Of a stretch of 64,000 nucleotides of DNA, positions 7,406 through 15,808 are shown one piece after another; within the stretch, counting starts at the first letter, position 1; each line of letters opens with the position of its first letter. Source of the DNA: JASJBU01 sp039714735 (GTDB taxonomy: Bacteria; Pseudomonadota; Gammaproteobacteria; Chromatiales; Chromatiaceae). Position numbers and translations under genes: made by a program. The notes below the pieces were generated by a model. That model saw only the letters and a program-made list of their open reading frames with translations. It searched no databases and had not been told where the DNA came from. Where the stretch lies: positions 16,418-80,417 of the forward strand of contig JBDLIT010000002.1 in assembly GCA_039714735.1 (NCBI GenBank), in the 5' to 3' direction.

Positions 7406-9154
7406 TCAGTCCAGAATTGTAATCAAATCAGAGTATGTCTCAACGCCTTTAGGAGTTTTGACAGTTATTTGCAATTTTCCACTCTCATCACCAGGGTCTG
7501 TATTGTCGGTTGGCGCCACACTGATTGTTATAGCACCAGGTACAACATTGGTGTTTTGCACAGTGAATTCTATACGGGATTTTATATCGCCATTTGTTGA
7601 ATCAAAATTGATGGTGGTACCTTCTGGCAACACCTGCCCGTTAACATCAGTTATCAAGACATCAACTGAACCCTCGCCCCCAGCCACATTCAATGTATTT
7701 AGTCCAAGATCCGTAGGATTATTTACGAAATTGGAGTAGGTGATCATTGCACCTGAACCAGACATAACTAGAACAATGTCGCCCCTTACATGAATGGTTT
7801 TCGCGTCACTGCAAGTAATGGAAGTTGGTGTGACGTTTAGGCACAGCCCTTCACCCGCAGCAACCGCATCGGCTACTGCAGCAGCATCACAACAAAGCAC
7901 GCCATTAAATTGGGAGTCAGAACCATCGTAAGCAGCATTCACGTTGAAATCCAAAAACTCTTCACTACCATCGTCAAACACGTCATCCTCATCGTAGTCT
8001 GAAAAAGCCTCAGGCATATCCGTTAAGTGACTATCTGGCGCATCGAAGGCGCCATTACCATTGGCATCCAGAAAACTCTCCTCACCTATCATGCTGGCAA
8101 GGATAGTTACCCGTCCATCGATAGGCCGTGGATTACTGCTGGTCCATGTGACGCTGCATCCACCAGCCTGAATAAAACAGCCAGACCCGACCTGCCCGCC
8201 TTCAGTGGTGAATGAGACCGCAGTTCCGTCAGGTACCGGATTATTGAAATGGTCAGCAGCATAAACATTGATCCCTACTGTTACCCCATCAAAATTCCAT
8301 GCCTCTGGGTTCAATGTGACGGCACTGACTGACATACTGTTCTGATCGGCGATTCCGGTAGAGATAATCAAGCTGTCGGATTGAGACTTGATCAAAGGAT
8401 TTGACACCAGGGTCGCCGTGACACGGACCGTAGTAGCGATAGTTCCGGAAGTCACATCGACTTGAACCAATCCATTGATGTCACTTGTAGCGGAAGCATC
8501 TGAAAGGGTAATACCACCCACATCAGTATTGAGCTCGAAGGTAACCTCTTCATTCGCAACTGGATTCCCATTTGTATCAAGTATCATAAATGTGACTTTT
8601 GATACTTCAACAAGGCCAAGTCCATTGATTCCAATATCGCTGGGAATAGCTGAAACAAACTGCAACGAACCCAAGCTGGCAGGTTGAACCGTGATAGAAC
8701 CCGTAGCCGTCAGTGTTGAATCATTGACCGTTGAGGTTGCTGTTATTGTGTCATCACCAGAGCATCCACTCGCAGTATAGGTAGTAGTGGCTATGCCCCC
8801 CGAGACCACAACAGGGGAATCGAGGCTTGCCAACCCCGCAGAAGAACAGGCGGAGGTAAATGTCACGGTTGCTGTTTCTTGGTAGAGGTTACCATCCGCA
8901 TCAGCCAGTGACGCAGAAATCGCTGTAGAGCCACCCGCTGAAATAGTGGAGAGCGCTACATCCAGCACACCAACCGTAAAGCTTGTGCCTGAGCCACTGC
9001 CAAGAAAAATTGCGGCAGCTGCTTCTTCCTCAGTTATGGTTGTATCATCATCTGTCGTTCCTTCATCCCACGGCTTCTCCGCATCCCCGTCACCGCAGGC
9101 AGAAAGCAGCATGAAGAGACTAAGCACTATTCCAAATCGTGTCAAAACTGACAT
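7406..9154 (-). CDS. Ig-like (invasin/Big-type) repeat lipoprotein
   Basis: The 582-residue product starts at ATG 9154, with GGAG 6 bp upstream; a start 4 codons earlier is less likely. A lipoprotein signal ends in the lipobox LLSAC, so the mature protein would be lipid-anchored. The rest is made of Ig-like beta repeats with the pattern T-A-T-V/ G.A..TF.S of bacterial Big domains (about residues 50-150, 150-260, 270-340 and the C-terminus). A segment near residues 350-410 is very rich in Asp and Asn (DANGNGAFD, DYDEDDVFDD), suggesting calcium binding. A cysteine cluster (CC, C, C) follows. Likely a surface or periplasmic adhesion or structural protein; the ligand is unknown. Confidence 0.75.
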   Translation of the reverse strand: MSVLTRFGIVLSLFMLLSACGDGDAEKPWDEGTTDDDTTITEEEAAAAIFLGSGSGTSFTVGVLDVALSTISAGGSTAISASLADADGNLYQETATVTFTSACSSAGLASLDSPVVVSGGIATTTYTASGCSGDDTITATSTVNDSTLTATGSITVQPASLGSLQFVSAIPSDIGINGLGLVEVSKVTFMILDTNGNPVANEEVTFELNTDVGGITLSDASATSDINGLVQVDVTSGTIATTVRVTATLVSNPLIKSQSDSLIISTGIADQNSMSVSAVTLNPEAWNFDGVTVGINVYAADHFNNPVPDGTAVSFTTEGGQVGSGCFIQAGGCSVTWTSSNPRPIDGRVTILASMIGEESFLDANGNGAFDAPDSHLTDMPEAFSDYDEDDVFDDGSEEFLDFNVNAAYDGSDSQFNGVLCCDAAAVADAVAAGEGLCLNVTPTSITCSDAKTIHVRGDIVLVMSGSGAMITYSNFVNNPTDLGLNTLNVAGGEGSVDVLITDVNGQVLPEGTTINFDSTNGDIKSRIEFTVQNTNVVPGAITISVAPTDNTDPGDESGKLQITVKTPKGVETYSDLITILD

Positions 9155-9241
9155 GGCAAACTCCAAAATCCTGTATTGATACTTACTTGAGCTAATAAAG
9201 TTATAACTATTTTTTAATAATAAACATTAAAAAATCTTTGG

Positions 9242-9356
9242 CTAGTGGCTATGCCCCACTATGTAATTTCCGCCGCATGGGTTTGGAGACGAGGATCACG
9301 CTTTTACCCATAACCCGGCAATACTTCAACCGGGTTAGCACTATGGCATAGTCTAG
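9242..9356. other. Structured intergenic element with a multi-stem fold
   Basis: The stretch upstream of the lipoprotein gene contains nested inverted repeats. The outer arms CTAG-n3-CTATGCC (9242-9255) pair with GGCATAG-n-CTAG (9345-9356). Inside are two hairpins, ATGGGT/ACCCAT (9277-9282 with 9306-9311) and ACCCGG/CCGGGT (9313-9318 with 9330-9335). This gives a three-way-junction shape. It does not match a riboswitch class I recognise. It could be a regulatory leader of the minus-strand gene, which starts about 90 bp away, or a palindromic mobile repeat. Confidence 0.45.
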
Positions 9357-9383
9357 CGGCCAAAAGGTAGAAAACTAAAATGT

Positions 9384-9695
9384 TTATTTCAGTAACAACC
9401 TCTCCACAATCTCTCCATTGATCAGGTGTTTTTGCAGAATCTCTTCAACATCCTCACGATCCACAAAGGTGTACCAGACCGCGTCAGGATAGACCACAAC
9501 CACAGGGCCTTTTTTACACCGGTCCAGACAACCCGCCGTATTGACCCTGACCCCACCAGCGCCAGCCAATTCCAGCTCTTTTATGCGCCCCTTCAGATAA
9601 CTGCGCATTTCTACCGCACCATGCTGCGCACAACAGGAACTTCCATCATCCCGTTGATTGGTACAAAAGAAGAGGTGGTAACGATAATAAGACAT
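9384..9695 (-). CDS. Thioredoxin-like [2Fe-2S] ferredoxin
   Basis: A 103-residue protein of the thioredoxin-like [2Fe-2S] ferredoxin family. It has the cysteine pattern FFCTNQ...SCC near the N-terminus and GCLDRCKKGP near residues 54-63, which together ligate one [2Fe-2S] cluster. The C-terminus is VEEILQKHL. Such proteins act as small electron carriers. The ATG at 9695 gives the usual start SYYRYHLFFC; an ATG three codons upstream is also possible. It is divergent from the GlcF-like Fe-S gene, which may be relevant but does not prove a partnership. Confidence 0.8.
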   Translation of the reverse strand: MSYYRYHLFFCTNQRDDGSSCCAQHGAVEMRSYLKGRIKELELAGAGGVRVNTAGCLDRCKKGPVVVVYPDAVWYTFVDREDVEEILQKHLINGEIVERLLLK

Positions 9696-9776
9696 GGGCA
9701 GCATCCACAGTGATCAAGTTTTGATTACCCGGTATTATAGGGCCTGCATGAAAATTTCCATCTACTCAGACAACCC

Positions 9777-10985
9777 GTGATCTCCGACCCTCTTCTCAGG
9801 GAAGCGGACCGTTGCGTGAAATGCGGTCTTTGCCTGCCTCACTGCCCGACTTACTTGAAATTATCCAATGAGGCAGACTCCCCCCGGGGGCGCATCTCCC
9901 TGATCCAGGCATTCATCACGGAAGACCTTAGCCTGACCTCCAGCTTGCAGCACCATCTTGACCGCTGTCTCGGTTGCCGGGCTTGTGAAAAGGCCTGCCC
10001 TTCCGGTGTCTCATTCGGCAAACTGATTGACGGAGCCCGCAGCAGGATTCGAAGAACAGATCAGCAATCCCCTGCACACCTCAAACCCTGGCTGTTGAAA
10101 GCTCTCAGCGATCGAAACCAACTGAAAAAATATACCCGCGCCCTACCACTTTTACGCCGCAGCCATCTGCTTGCAGTTGGAAAAAAATTGGCCCCTGCCA
10201 ATCAGAAACAACCATTAAAAATAGCGGCAGTTCTCCCTGACCACTTTGTGGAACCCGGACTGTTCCCAGCCAACCGCCCAAGCGGCAAAAGCCTCCAACT
10301 CTTTCTCGGTTGTGTTTCAAGCATTGCGGACCAGCCCGCCATCAATGCTGCCATACAGTTGCTGACGAAACTCGGGTATGCCGTTGAAATACCCAGAAAT
10401 CAGGCCTGCTGTGGCGCGCTGCACCGCCATAATGGTCTCCCCGCTGAAGCAGACCGGCTGTGTGAGATAAACAGCAAGCTGATCAAAACCAGCCGGGCTG
10501 AAGCACTCATCACCCTGGCCACTGCCTGTCACCTCGAACTGGTTGAACAGAAAGTCAGCAGTTTACCCATAGCCACGATTACGGAATTTCTGTTTAATCT
10601 TCTAATGGATGCATCTACCACTGCAGAATTTGAACCGCTTGCTGCCAAAGTGGCCGTGCACACCCCTTGCAGCACTACAGTGGAGCAGACACCTCGTCTG
10701 CTGAGCGTGATCCCCCAACTGGAGATCTCCGAACTGCCCGATAACAACCTTTGTTGCGGTGCTGCCGGCAGTTTTCTCTTGACCCAGCCAGATCTTGCGA
10801 ATGAATTCGGGCAGGATAAGCTTACTCACCTGAGGTCGACCATGCCGGATATACTCGTCACTACAAATACCGGTTGCGCCATTCAGTTCCGGATGCAAAT
10901 TCAGCAAGCAAAACTGGATATTGAAGTCCTCCACCCCGTTGAACTGATTAACAGGCAATTGATTCATTACGGCTTTCAGACTTGA
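9777..10985 (+). CDS. GlcF-like (Fe-S)-binding protein (glycolate oxidase iron-sulfur subunit family)
   Basis: A 402-residue protein with a GTG start. Two 4Fe-4S ferredoxin motifs lie at residues 13-24 (CVKCGLCLPHCP) and about 64-75 (CLGCRACEKACP). They are followed by two cysteine-rich CCG domains with ACCGALH near residue 211 and LCCGAAGS near residue 325. This is the architecture of GlcF, which passes electrons from the flavoprotein GlcD/E to quinones. No glcD or glcE gene lies in the window, so the redox partner and substrate (glycolate, lactate or other) are open. Coq7 follows 33 bp downstream, so the two may be co-transcribed. Confidence 0.8.
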   Translation: MISDPLLREADRCVKCGLCLPHCPTYLKLSNEADSPRGRISLIQAFITEDLSLTSSLQHHLDRCLGCRACEKACPSGVSFGKLIDGARSRIRRTDQQSPAHLKPWLLKALSDRNQLKKYTRALPLLRRSHLLAVGKKLAPANQKQPLKIAAVLPDHFVEPGLFPANRPSGKSLQLFLGCVSSIADQPAINAAIQLLTKLGYAVEIPRNQACCGALHRHNGLPAEADRLCEINSKLIKTSRAEALITLATACHLELVEQKVSSLPIATITEFLFNLLMDASTTAEFEPLAAKVAVHTPCSTTVEQTPRLLSVIPQLEISELPDNNLCCGAAGSFLLTQPDLANEFGQDKLTHLRSTMPDILVTTNTGCAIQFRMQIQQAKLDIEVLHPVELINRQLIHYGFQT

Positions 10986-11018
10986 ACCCAAGGCATAACT
11001 AGCGTTATCTTTCCACCT

Positions 11019-11663
11019 ATGCAAGATCGACACTACAGCGCTGCAGACCAAGTCATGATCGGGGTTGATCAGGCTCTGCGCACTCTATTCGGCCGCCCCC
11101 AGGTTACCGAGCGCCCAAATCCATCCCTAACTCTCGACGAACCGGAATTAACTGAGCAGGAACGGGATGAAACAGCACGCTTAATGCGTATCAATCATAC
11201 CGGTGAGGTCTGTGCTCAGGCGCTCTATCAGGGACAGGCATTGACGGCAAAACTGCCGGAGGTAAGGTCCAACATGGAACGAGCAGCCCAGGAGGAGAAT
11301 GATCACCTGGACTGGTGTGAAAAAAGGCTGCGTGAACTGGATAACCGAAAAAGCCTGCTCAATCCATTCTGGTACGCCGGATCATTCGCGATCGGGGCTG
11401 CCGCAGGTCTGGCAGGTGACCGATGGAGCCTCGGTTTCGTAGCGGAAACCGAGCACCAGGTGGAAGCTCATTTGAATAACCACCTCAAACGTTTACCGGA
11501 AAATGATGAGAAAAGCAGGGTCATCCTGGAACAGATGAAAGAAGACGAAATACACCATGCTACAGTTGCCCTTGAGGCTGGAGGCGCAGAACTGCCGGCG
11601 CCGGTCAAGCTGGTTATGAAGCTGAGCTCAAAAATCATGACAAAATCCGTTTACTATCTTTAA
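11019..11663 (+). CDS. coq7: Demethoxyubiquinone hydroxylase Coq7
   Basis: The 214-residue protein is a di-iron hydroxylase of the Coq7/UbiF-replacement type. Its iron-ligand helices are visible as LMRINHTGEVCAQALYQGQA (residues about 49-68), AAQEENDHLDWCEKR, AETEHQVEAHL and MKEDEIHHA. It catalyses the 5-hydroxylation step before the last methylation in ubiquinone synthesis at the membrane. Two flavin hydroxylases of the same pathway are encoded at 25017-27510. Its TAA overlaps the end of a small ORF on the other strand. Confidence 0.92.
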   Translation: MQDRHYSAADQVMIGVDQALRTLFGRPQVTERPNPSLTLDEPELTEQERDETARLMRINHTGEVCAQALYQGQALTAKLPEVRSNMERAAQEENDHLDWCEKRLRELDNRKSLLNPFWYAGSFAIGAAAGLAGDRWSLGFVAETEHQVEAHLNNHLKRLPENDEKSRVILEQMKEDEIHHATVALEAGGAELPAPVKLVMKLSSKIMTKSVYYL

Positions 11664-11833
11664 CCTGAAACCTCTGTCTTCACTGACTGCCTATCCACCA
11701 TATGATCCACATCGGATGAGACAATCTGAACCGTTATTGTCAGGCCAAAACCCAATATGACCAACAGCACCAGAACAGCAAAAAAATCCGGCTTATGATT
11801 TGAGTGCTGAGTATTCATTTCTTTATTAACCAT
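11660..11833 (-). CDS. Possible small single-span membrane protein (57 aa)
   Basis: Between coq7 and the ankyrin gene the minus strand holds an uninterrupted 57-codon frame starting MVNKEMNTQHSN. It has one hydrophobic segment FFAVLVLLVILGFGLTITV (about residues 18-37) followed by an acidic, soluble tail that ends just at the coq7 stop. A second start, ATG 15 bp downstream, would give 52 residues. No strong ribosome-binding site was seen. The clean hydrophobic helix and N-in type charge pattern make it plausible, but it could be chance. Confidence 0.4.
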   Translation of the reverse strand: MVNKEMNTQHSNHKPDFFAVLVLLVILGFGLTITVQIVSSDVDHMVDRQSVKTEVSG

Positions 11834-11943
11834 ATATCAGTTAGTTAACTTAAATTATTCACGTGGTTCCCGTCTTGAACTTTGAATAAGATCACGCTAT
11901 AGCATAAAAATTGCTTTACCTAGCAAACCCTATTTAACATTCT

Positions 11944-12444
11944 CTATTTTTTCTCTTCCTCTCCCTCTTCTTGCTCAGCCTGCTCCACCGCCCCTGCCGC
12001 AGTTAAAGCTGCAGTTATTTTGTTATGCCCACCTTTACCGGCAAGGCTCAACGCAGTATTACCCGCCGCATCCTTCATATTCACATCAACCCCTGCCTGA
12101 ACCAGCACTTCCACGACTTCGAGGTGCCCGAATGCGGATGCATCCATCAGGGGAGTGGCGCCCCGTCCATCAGCCATGTTGGCATCCGCACCGGCAGACA
12201 GAAGCGCATACACGGTCAACTGATTTCCGTTGAACGCCGCCAGATGCAGCGCACTGCGGCCCGCTCGATTCTTGCTGTTCGCGTCGACGCCCTGGGCCAA
12301 TAAATCCCTTACTTTATCGATACGTCCCGACATTGCCGCCGCCACAAGCCCCTGCCCCTGCCCCTGCCCCTGTTCAGGCGAACCTGCACTCCATGCGGAA
12401 AATACCGTTAAAACCATGCAGAACAACAAGATAGTTCTTAACAC
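11944..12444 (-). CDS. Exported ankyrin-repeat protein
   Basis: A 166-residue protein with a signal peptide (residues 1-20, cleaved after about WSAG), a short GQ-repeat linker, then four ankyrin repeats (about residues 36-150) with the typical GRSALHLAAFNG and GATPLMDASAFGH units, and an acidic Glu-rich tail. Ankyrin repeats mediate protein binding; the export signal points to a periplasmic role, and the partner is unknown. The linker is encoded by a hexanucleotide tandem repeat. It is transcribed divergently from apaG. Confidence 0.8.
   Translation of the reverse strand: MLRTILLFCMVLTVFSAWSAGSPEQGQGQGQGLVAAAMSGRIDKVRDLLAQGVDANSKNRAGRSALHLAAFNGNQLTVYALLSAGADANMADGRGATPLMDASAFGHLEVVEVLVQAGVDVNMKDAAGNTALSLAGKGGHNKITAALTAAGAVEQAEQEEGEEEKK
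12349..12372. repeat. Hexanucleotide tandem repeat, 4 x CCCCTG
   Basis: Four perfect in-frame copies of CCCCTG encode the GQGQGQG linker just after the signal peptide of the ankyrin protein. Copy-number change would lengthen or shorten the linker without a frameshift. Confidence 0.85.
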
Positions 12445-12592
12445 TGAACCCTGCCTCAGCCAATCGTACTATCACTCTATTCGGCCGAAACGTTTAATTC
12501 TTGAATCCACTTTCCCATTGCGCTTCCCTCACTCGCTCAGTACCCTTGTAATTACATTTTCTCACTATGAAAAATCCTGAACAAGACGTAAT

Positions 12593-12976
12593 ATGATCCG
12601 AGAGACACCACATCAGATAGCTGTACAGGTTGAGACTGATTACATTGAGAAGCAATCAGTTCCAGAAAAACATCGCTATGTCTTCTCGTATACCATCACC
12701 ATCCGAAACAACGGTTCAGAAACCGCAAAACTAATGAATCGGCACTGGATCATCACGAATGCAGATGGAAAAGCACAGGAGGTGCAGGGTGAGGGGGTAG
12801 TCGGCGAACAACCACATCTCAAACCAGGAGAATCATTCCGTTACACCAGCGGCACTATCCTGGATACGCCAGTAGGCAGCATGCAGGGCACGTACGACAT
12901 GGTTGATAATCTGGGTAACCATTTCGACGCCCTGATACCGGCCTTCTCCCTGGCTATGCCGGGGAGTCTGCATTGA
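12593..12976 (+). CDS. apaG: ApaG
   Basis: A 127-residue ApaG-domain protein with the conserved VFSYTITIRN strand (about residues 28-37), a NRHWIITNADG segment and a C-terminal MVDNLGNHFDALIPAF. ApaG has an Ig-like beta-sandwich; in E. coli it is linked to Co2+/Mg2+ handling and Nudix-type functions, with the molecular role unsettled. In related bacteria it is normally followed directly by apaH; here a DUF2238 gene lies between them. Confidence 0.92.
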   Translation: MIRETPHQIAVQVETDYIEKQSVPEKHRYVFSYTITIRNNGSETAKLMNRHWIITNADGKAQEVQGEGVVGEQPHLKPGESFRYTSGTILDTPVGSMQGTYDMVDNLGNHFDALIPAFSLAMPGSLH

Positions 12977-13018
12977 ATCACAGCTTGAACACAGCACCCA
13001 GTTAAAGACAACTTCAAT

Positions 13019-13657
13019 ATGCAACAACCAATGGATGGGCTCAAGCAAGACGAGCCAGTGTGGCTTTGGAGTTTTATTCTGCTGATACTCTTCTTGAGTG
13101 GAATCCGCCCGGAGGCCGATCGATTAACCTGGCTGCTGGAAACCCTGCCAGTCATGATTGGTCTTACCCTCCTGGCAGTGTCCCGATTGACTTTTCCGCT
13201 TACCATCCTGTCCTACCGATTGCTTGCATTTCATGCACTGGTCCTGATCATTGGCGGCTACTATACCTACGCGGAAGTTCCTCTTTTCAATACCTTGAGG
13301 GACAGTTTCGATCTATCCCGCAACCATTACGACCGTGTCGGGCATTTTGTACAAGGTTTTGTCCCAGCCATTCTGGCCAGGGAGATATTGATCAGGCGTT
13401 CACCACTCACCGGCGGGCCCTGGTTGTTCTTTTTGACAATTTGTTTCTGCCTCGCATTCAGCGCCTTTTATGAACTCGTTGAATGGTGGGTCGCCCTGGT
13501 CAACGAGCAGGCGGCAGAGGCATTTCTCGGTACTCAGGGGGACCCATGGGACACCCAGTCAGACATGTTTCTGGCCCTGCTGGGCTCCATCCTCTCTCTC
13601 CTGTTGTTGAGTCGCATCCACGACCGGCTGTTATTAAGTTTCAGGCAAGGAAATTGA
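13019..13657 (+). CDS. DUF2238 (YjdF-type) membrane protein
   Basis: A 212-residue integral membrane protein with about six hydrophobic helices. The conserved DUF2238 features are DRVGHFVQGF (near residue 103), ALSAFYELVEWW-like FSAFYELVEWW (about 149-159) and GTQGDPWDTQSDM (about 172-184). Its function is unknown. It is inserted between apaG and apaH, and its stop is immediately followed by the apaH ATG, which implies translational coupling. Confidence 0.85.
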   Translation: MQQPMDGLKQDEPVWLWSFILLILFLSGIRPEADRLTWLLETLPVMIGLTLLAVSRLTFPLTILSYRLLAFHALVLIIGGYYTYAEVPLFNTLRDSFDLSRNHYDRVGHFVQGFVPAILAREILIRRSPLTGGPWLFFLTICFCLAFSAFYELVEWWVALVNEQAAEAFLGTQGDPWDTQSDMFLALLGSILSLLLLSRIHDRLLLSFRQGN

Positions 13658-14536
13658 ATGGCTATTTATGCAATTGGTGACATTCAAGGTTGCTATGATG
13701 AACTGCAAAAACTGCTTGATCTGATCAAATTCGATCAGGCTAACGACAGGCTTTGGCTTGCCGGTGACATTGTGAACCGCGGCCCGAAATCATTACAGGT
13801 GATCCGCTTCATTAAGTCCCTGGGAAATCGCGCCACCACCGTCCTGGGCAACCACGACCTGCATCTTCTCGCACTCTCCCAGGGAAACCGCAGTCACTAC
13901 AAACACGGCACCCTCGATGAGATTCTCAGCGCGCCGGATCGCGATGAACTGATTCACTGGCTACGCCACCAACCAGTGATGTATCACCACAAAGAATCAG
14001 GTTTCAGTCTCCTCCATGCAGGCCTGCCGCCACAGTGGGACATACCTTCTGCTCTTCAATATGCCCGCGAACTTGAAACTACGCTGCAGGGGCCCGCATT
14101 CCATGAATTTTGCCAATCCATGTATGGAAACGAGCCCGATCGATGGTCTGATAACCTTAGGGGTATGGACCGTCTGCGCTTTATCACCAATTGCTTCACC
14201 CGCTTACGCTATTGCACTCCAAAAGGCAGCCTGGCAATGAGGGAGAAGAGCCCTCCCGGAAGCCTGAACTCTGGAGTCATTCCTTGGTTCGAGGTCCCTG
14301 GCCGAGCCAGCCAAAATGCCCGAATCATCTTCGGACATTGGTCTACCCTGGGATATCACCAAACTGACAATGTCTGGTCCATTGACACTGGCTGCCTGTG
14401 GGGTGGCCAGCTAACTGCTTTAAAAATAAGGAAAAAGAAGGATCCAAAACCTATCCATTTAGCCTGCCCCGGCAACCTGAAGCCAAGCAAGGCGGGCAAA
14501 TACCGGTCTAACCGGGCTGTTTTCGATAGAGCGTGA
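13658..14536 (+). CDS. apaH: Symmetrical bis(5'-nucleosyl)-tetraphosphatase ApaH
   Basis: The 292-residue protein has the calcineurin-like metallophosphatase motifs GDIQGCYDE (residues 7-15), GDIVNRGPKS (about 36-45), GNHDLH (about 67-72) and a late GHWSTLGYH. ApaH cleaves Ap4A into two ADP and removes NpnN caps from RNA. It begins at the stop of the DUF2238 gene. Its last 29 bp overlap the 3' end of folA on the opposite strand. The convergent apaH-folA arrangement is also found in E. coli. Confidence 0.95.
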   Translation: MAIYAIGDIQGCYDELQKLLDLIKFDQANDRLWLAGDIVNRGPKSLQVIRFIKSLGNRATTVLGNHDLHLLALSQGNRSHYKHGTLDEILSAPDRDELIHWLRHQPVMYHHKESGFSLLHAGLPPQWDIPSALQYARELETTLQGPAFHEFCQSMYGNEPDRWSDNLRGMDRLRFITNCFTRLRYCTPKGSLAMREKSPPGSLNSGVIPWFEVPGRASQNARIIFGHWSTLGYHQTDNVWSIDTGCLWGGQLTALKIRKKKDPKPIHLACPGNLKPSKAGKYRSNRAVFDRA

Positions 14537-15017
14537 TAAACGAGTAAGGAAAAGTATTTTTTTCATCCGCAGGATAGTCCTCCCTCTCGACCTCCCGCCA
14601 CTTCGAGAGTTCGAACTCAGGAAAACAGGCATCTCCCTCAACTTCGGCATGCACCAATGTCATATACAGCCGATGCGCATGCGGCAGCATCTGCGCATAG
14701 AAATGAGCCCCGCCCACAACCATCACCTCTCGGGCGTCCATTACCGCCACAAGCGCCTCTTCAATCGAGTGCACGACCGTGCAACCTGACGCCTGATAAG
14801 ACATGTCTCGGGTCACCACGAAATGCGGCCTGTTGGGCAACAACCCAGGTAGTGACTCCCAGGTTTTCCGCCCCATAAGGATCGGCTTACCTTGAGTCAG
14901 CGCCTTGAAATGCTTGAGATCAGCGGACAGGCGCCAGGGAAGCTTGTTGTCCCGGCCAATCACCCGATTCTCCGCCATCGCCCAAATCAGCGAGATAATC
15001 GGCTCTACCTGACTCAT
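14508..15017 (-). CDS. folA: Dihydrofolate reductase FolA
   Basis: A 169-residue DHFR with the IWAMAENRVIGRDNKLPWRL N-terminal strand and Met20-type loop, the NADPH-binding MGRKTWESL motif, and the VVGGAHFYAQ segment. It reduces dihydrofolate to tetrahydrofolate. The start overlaps the thyA stop by 4 bp, giving an lgt-thyA-folA operon that regenerates the folate consumed by thymidylate synthase. Confidence 0.95.
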   Translation of the reverse strand: MSQVEPIISLIWAMAENRVIGRDNKLPWRLSADLKHFKALTQGKPILMGRKTWESLPGLLPNRPHFVVTRDMSYQASGCTVVHSIEEALVAVMDAREVMVVGGAHFYAQMLPHAHRLYMTLVHAEVEGDACFPEFELSKWREVEREDYPADEKNTFPYSFITLYRKQPG

Positions 15018-15808
15018 ACTGCGACTGGCGCTTTGATATGCGGGTGTGGATCGTAATCAATCAGTTCAAAATCCTCGAAACGAAAACTGAATATATCTTT
15101 TACGTCCGGATTGATACGCATCGTCGGTAGCGTCCTGGGCTGTCTGCTCAATTGGACCCCGGTCTGCTGCAGATGGTTGGTATAGAGATGCGCATCCCCA
15201 AATGTATGCACAAAATCACCCGGCTGTAAGCCCGTGACCTGCGCCAGCATCATCGTCAATAGAGAATACGAGGCGATATTAAACGGCACCCCCAGGAAGA
15301 TATCCGCACTACGCTGGTAAAGCTGACAGGAAAGCCGTCCGTCAGCCACATAGAACTGGAAGAGGCAGTGGCAGGGGGGTAACGCCATGCTATCCACTTC
15401 AGCCGGATTCCAGGCGGATACAATCAACCGGCGTGAATCCGGATTCACACGGATCTGCTCCACAACCTGTCTGATCTGATCAATGCCTTTACCATCTGCA
15501 GCCGGCCAGGACCGCCACTGTTTGCCATAAACCGGCCCCAGGTCTCCATTCTCATCAGCCCAATCATCCCAGATACTGACCCCGTTTTCCTTCAAATAAC
15601 GGACATTCGTTTCACCCATGAGAAACCAGAGCAGCTCATGAATGATTGAGCGAAGGTGCAGCTTTTTCGTGGTTAGCGCAGGAAAACCTGCTGCGAGATC
15701 GAAACGCATCTGATACCCGAATACGCTTCGGGTTCCAGTGCCGGTCCGGTCTTCTTTTTCGACGCCGTTCTCCTGAACATATCGCATCAGCTCAAGATAC
15801 TGTTTCAT
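15014..15808 (-). CDS. thyA: Thymidylate synthase ThyA
   Basis: The 264-residue length equals the classical bacterial enzyme. The catalytic cysteine is C146 in LPPCHCLFQ, with the DRTGTGTRS folate/phosphate loop at residues 20-28 and RRLIVSAWNP near 126-135. It methylates dUMP with 5,10-methylene-THF. It overlaps lgt by 4 bp upstream and folA by 4 bp downstream. Confidence 0.97.
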   Translation of the reverse strand: MKQYLELMRYVQENGVEKEDRTGTGTRSVFGYQMRFDLAAGFPALTTKKLHLRSIIHELLWFLMGETNVRYLKENGVSIWDDWADENGDLGPVYGKQWRSWPAADGKGIDQIRQVVEQIRVNPDSRRLIVSAWNPAEVDSMALPPCHCLFQFYVADGRLSCQLYQRSADIFLGVPFNIASYSLLTMMLAQVTGLQPGDFVHTFGDAHLYTNHLQQTGVQLSRQPRTLPTMRINPDVKDIFSFRFEDFELIDYDPHPHIKAPVAV

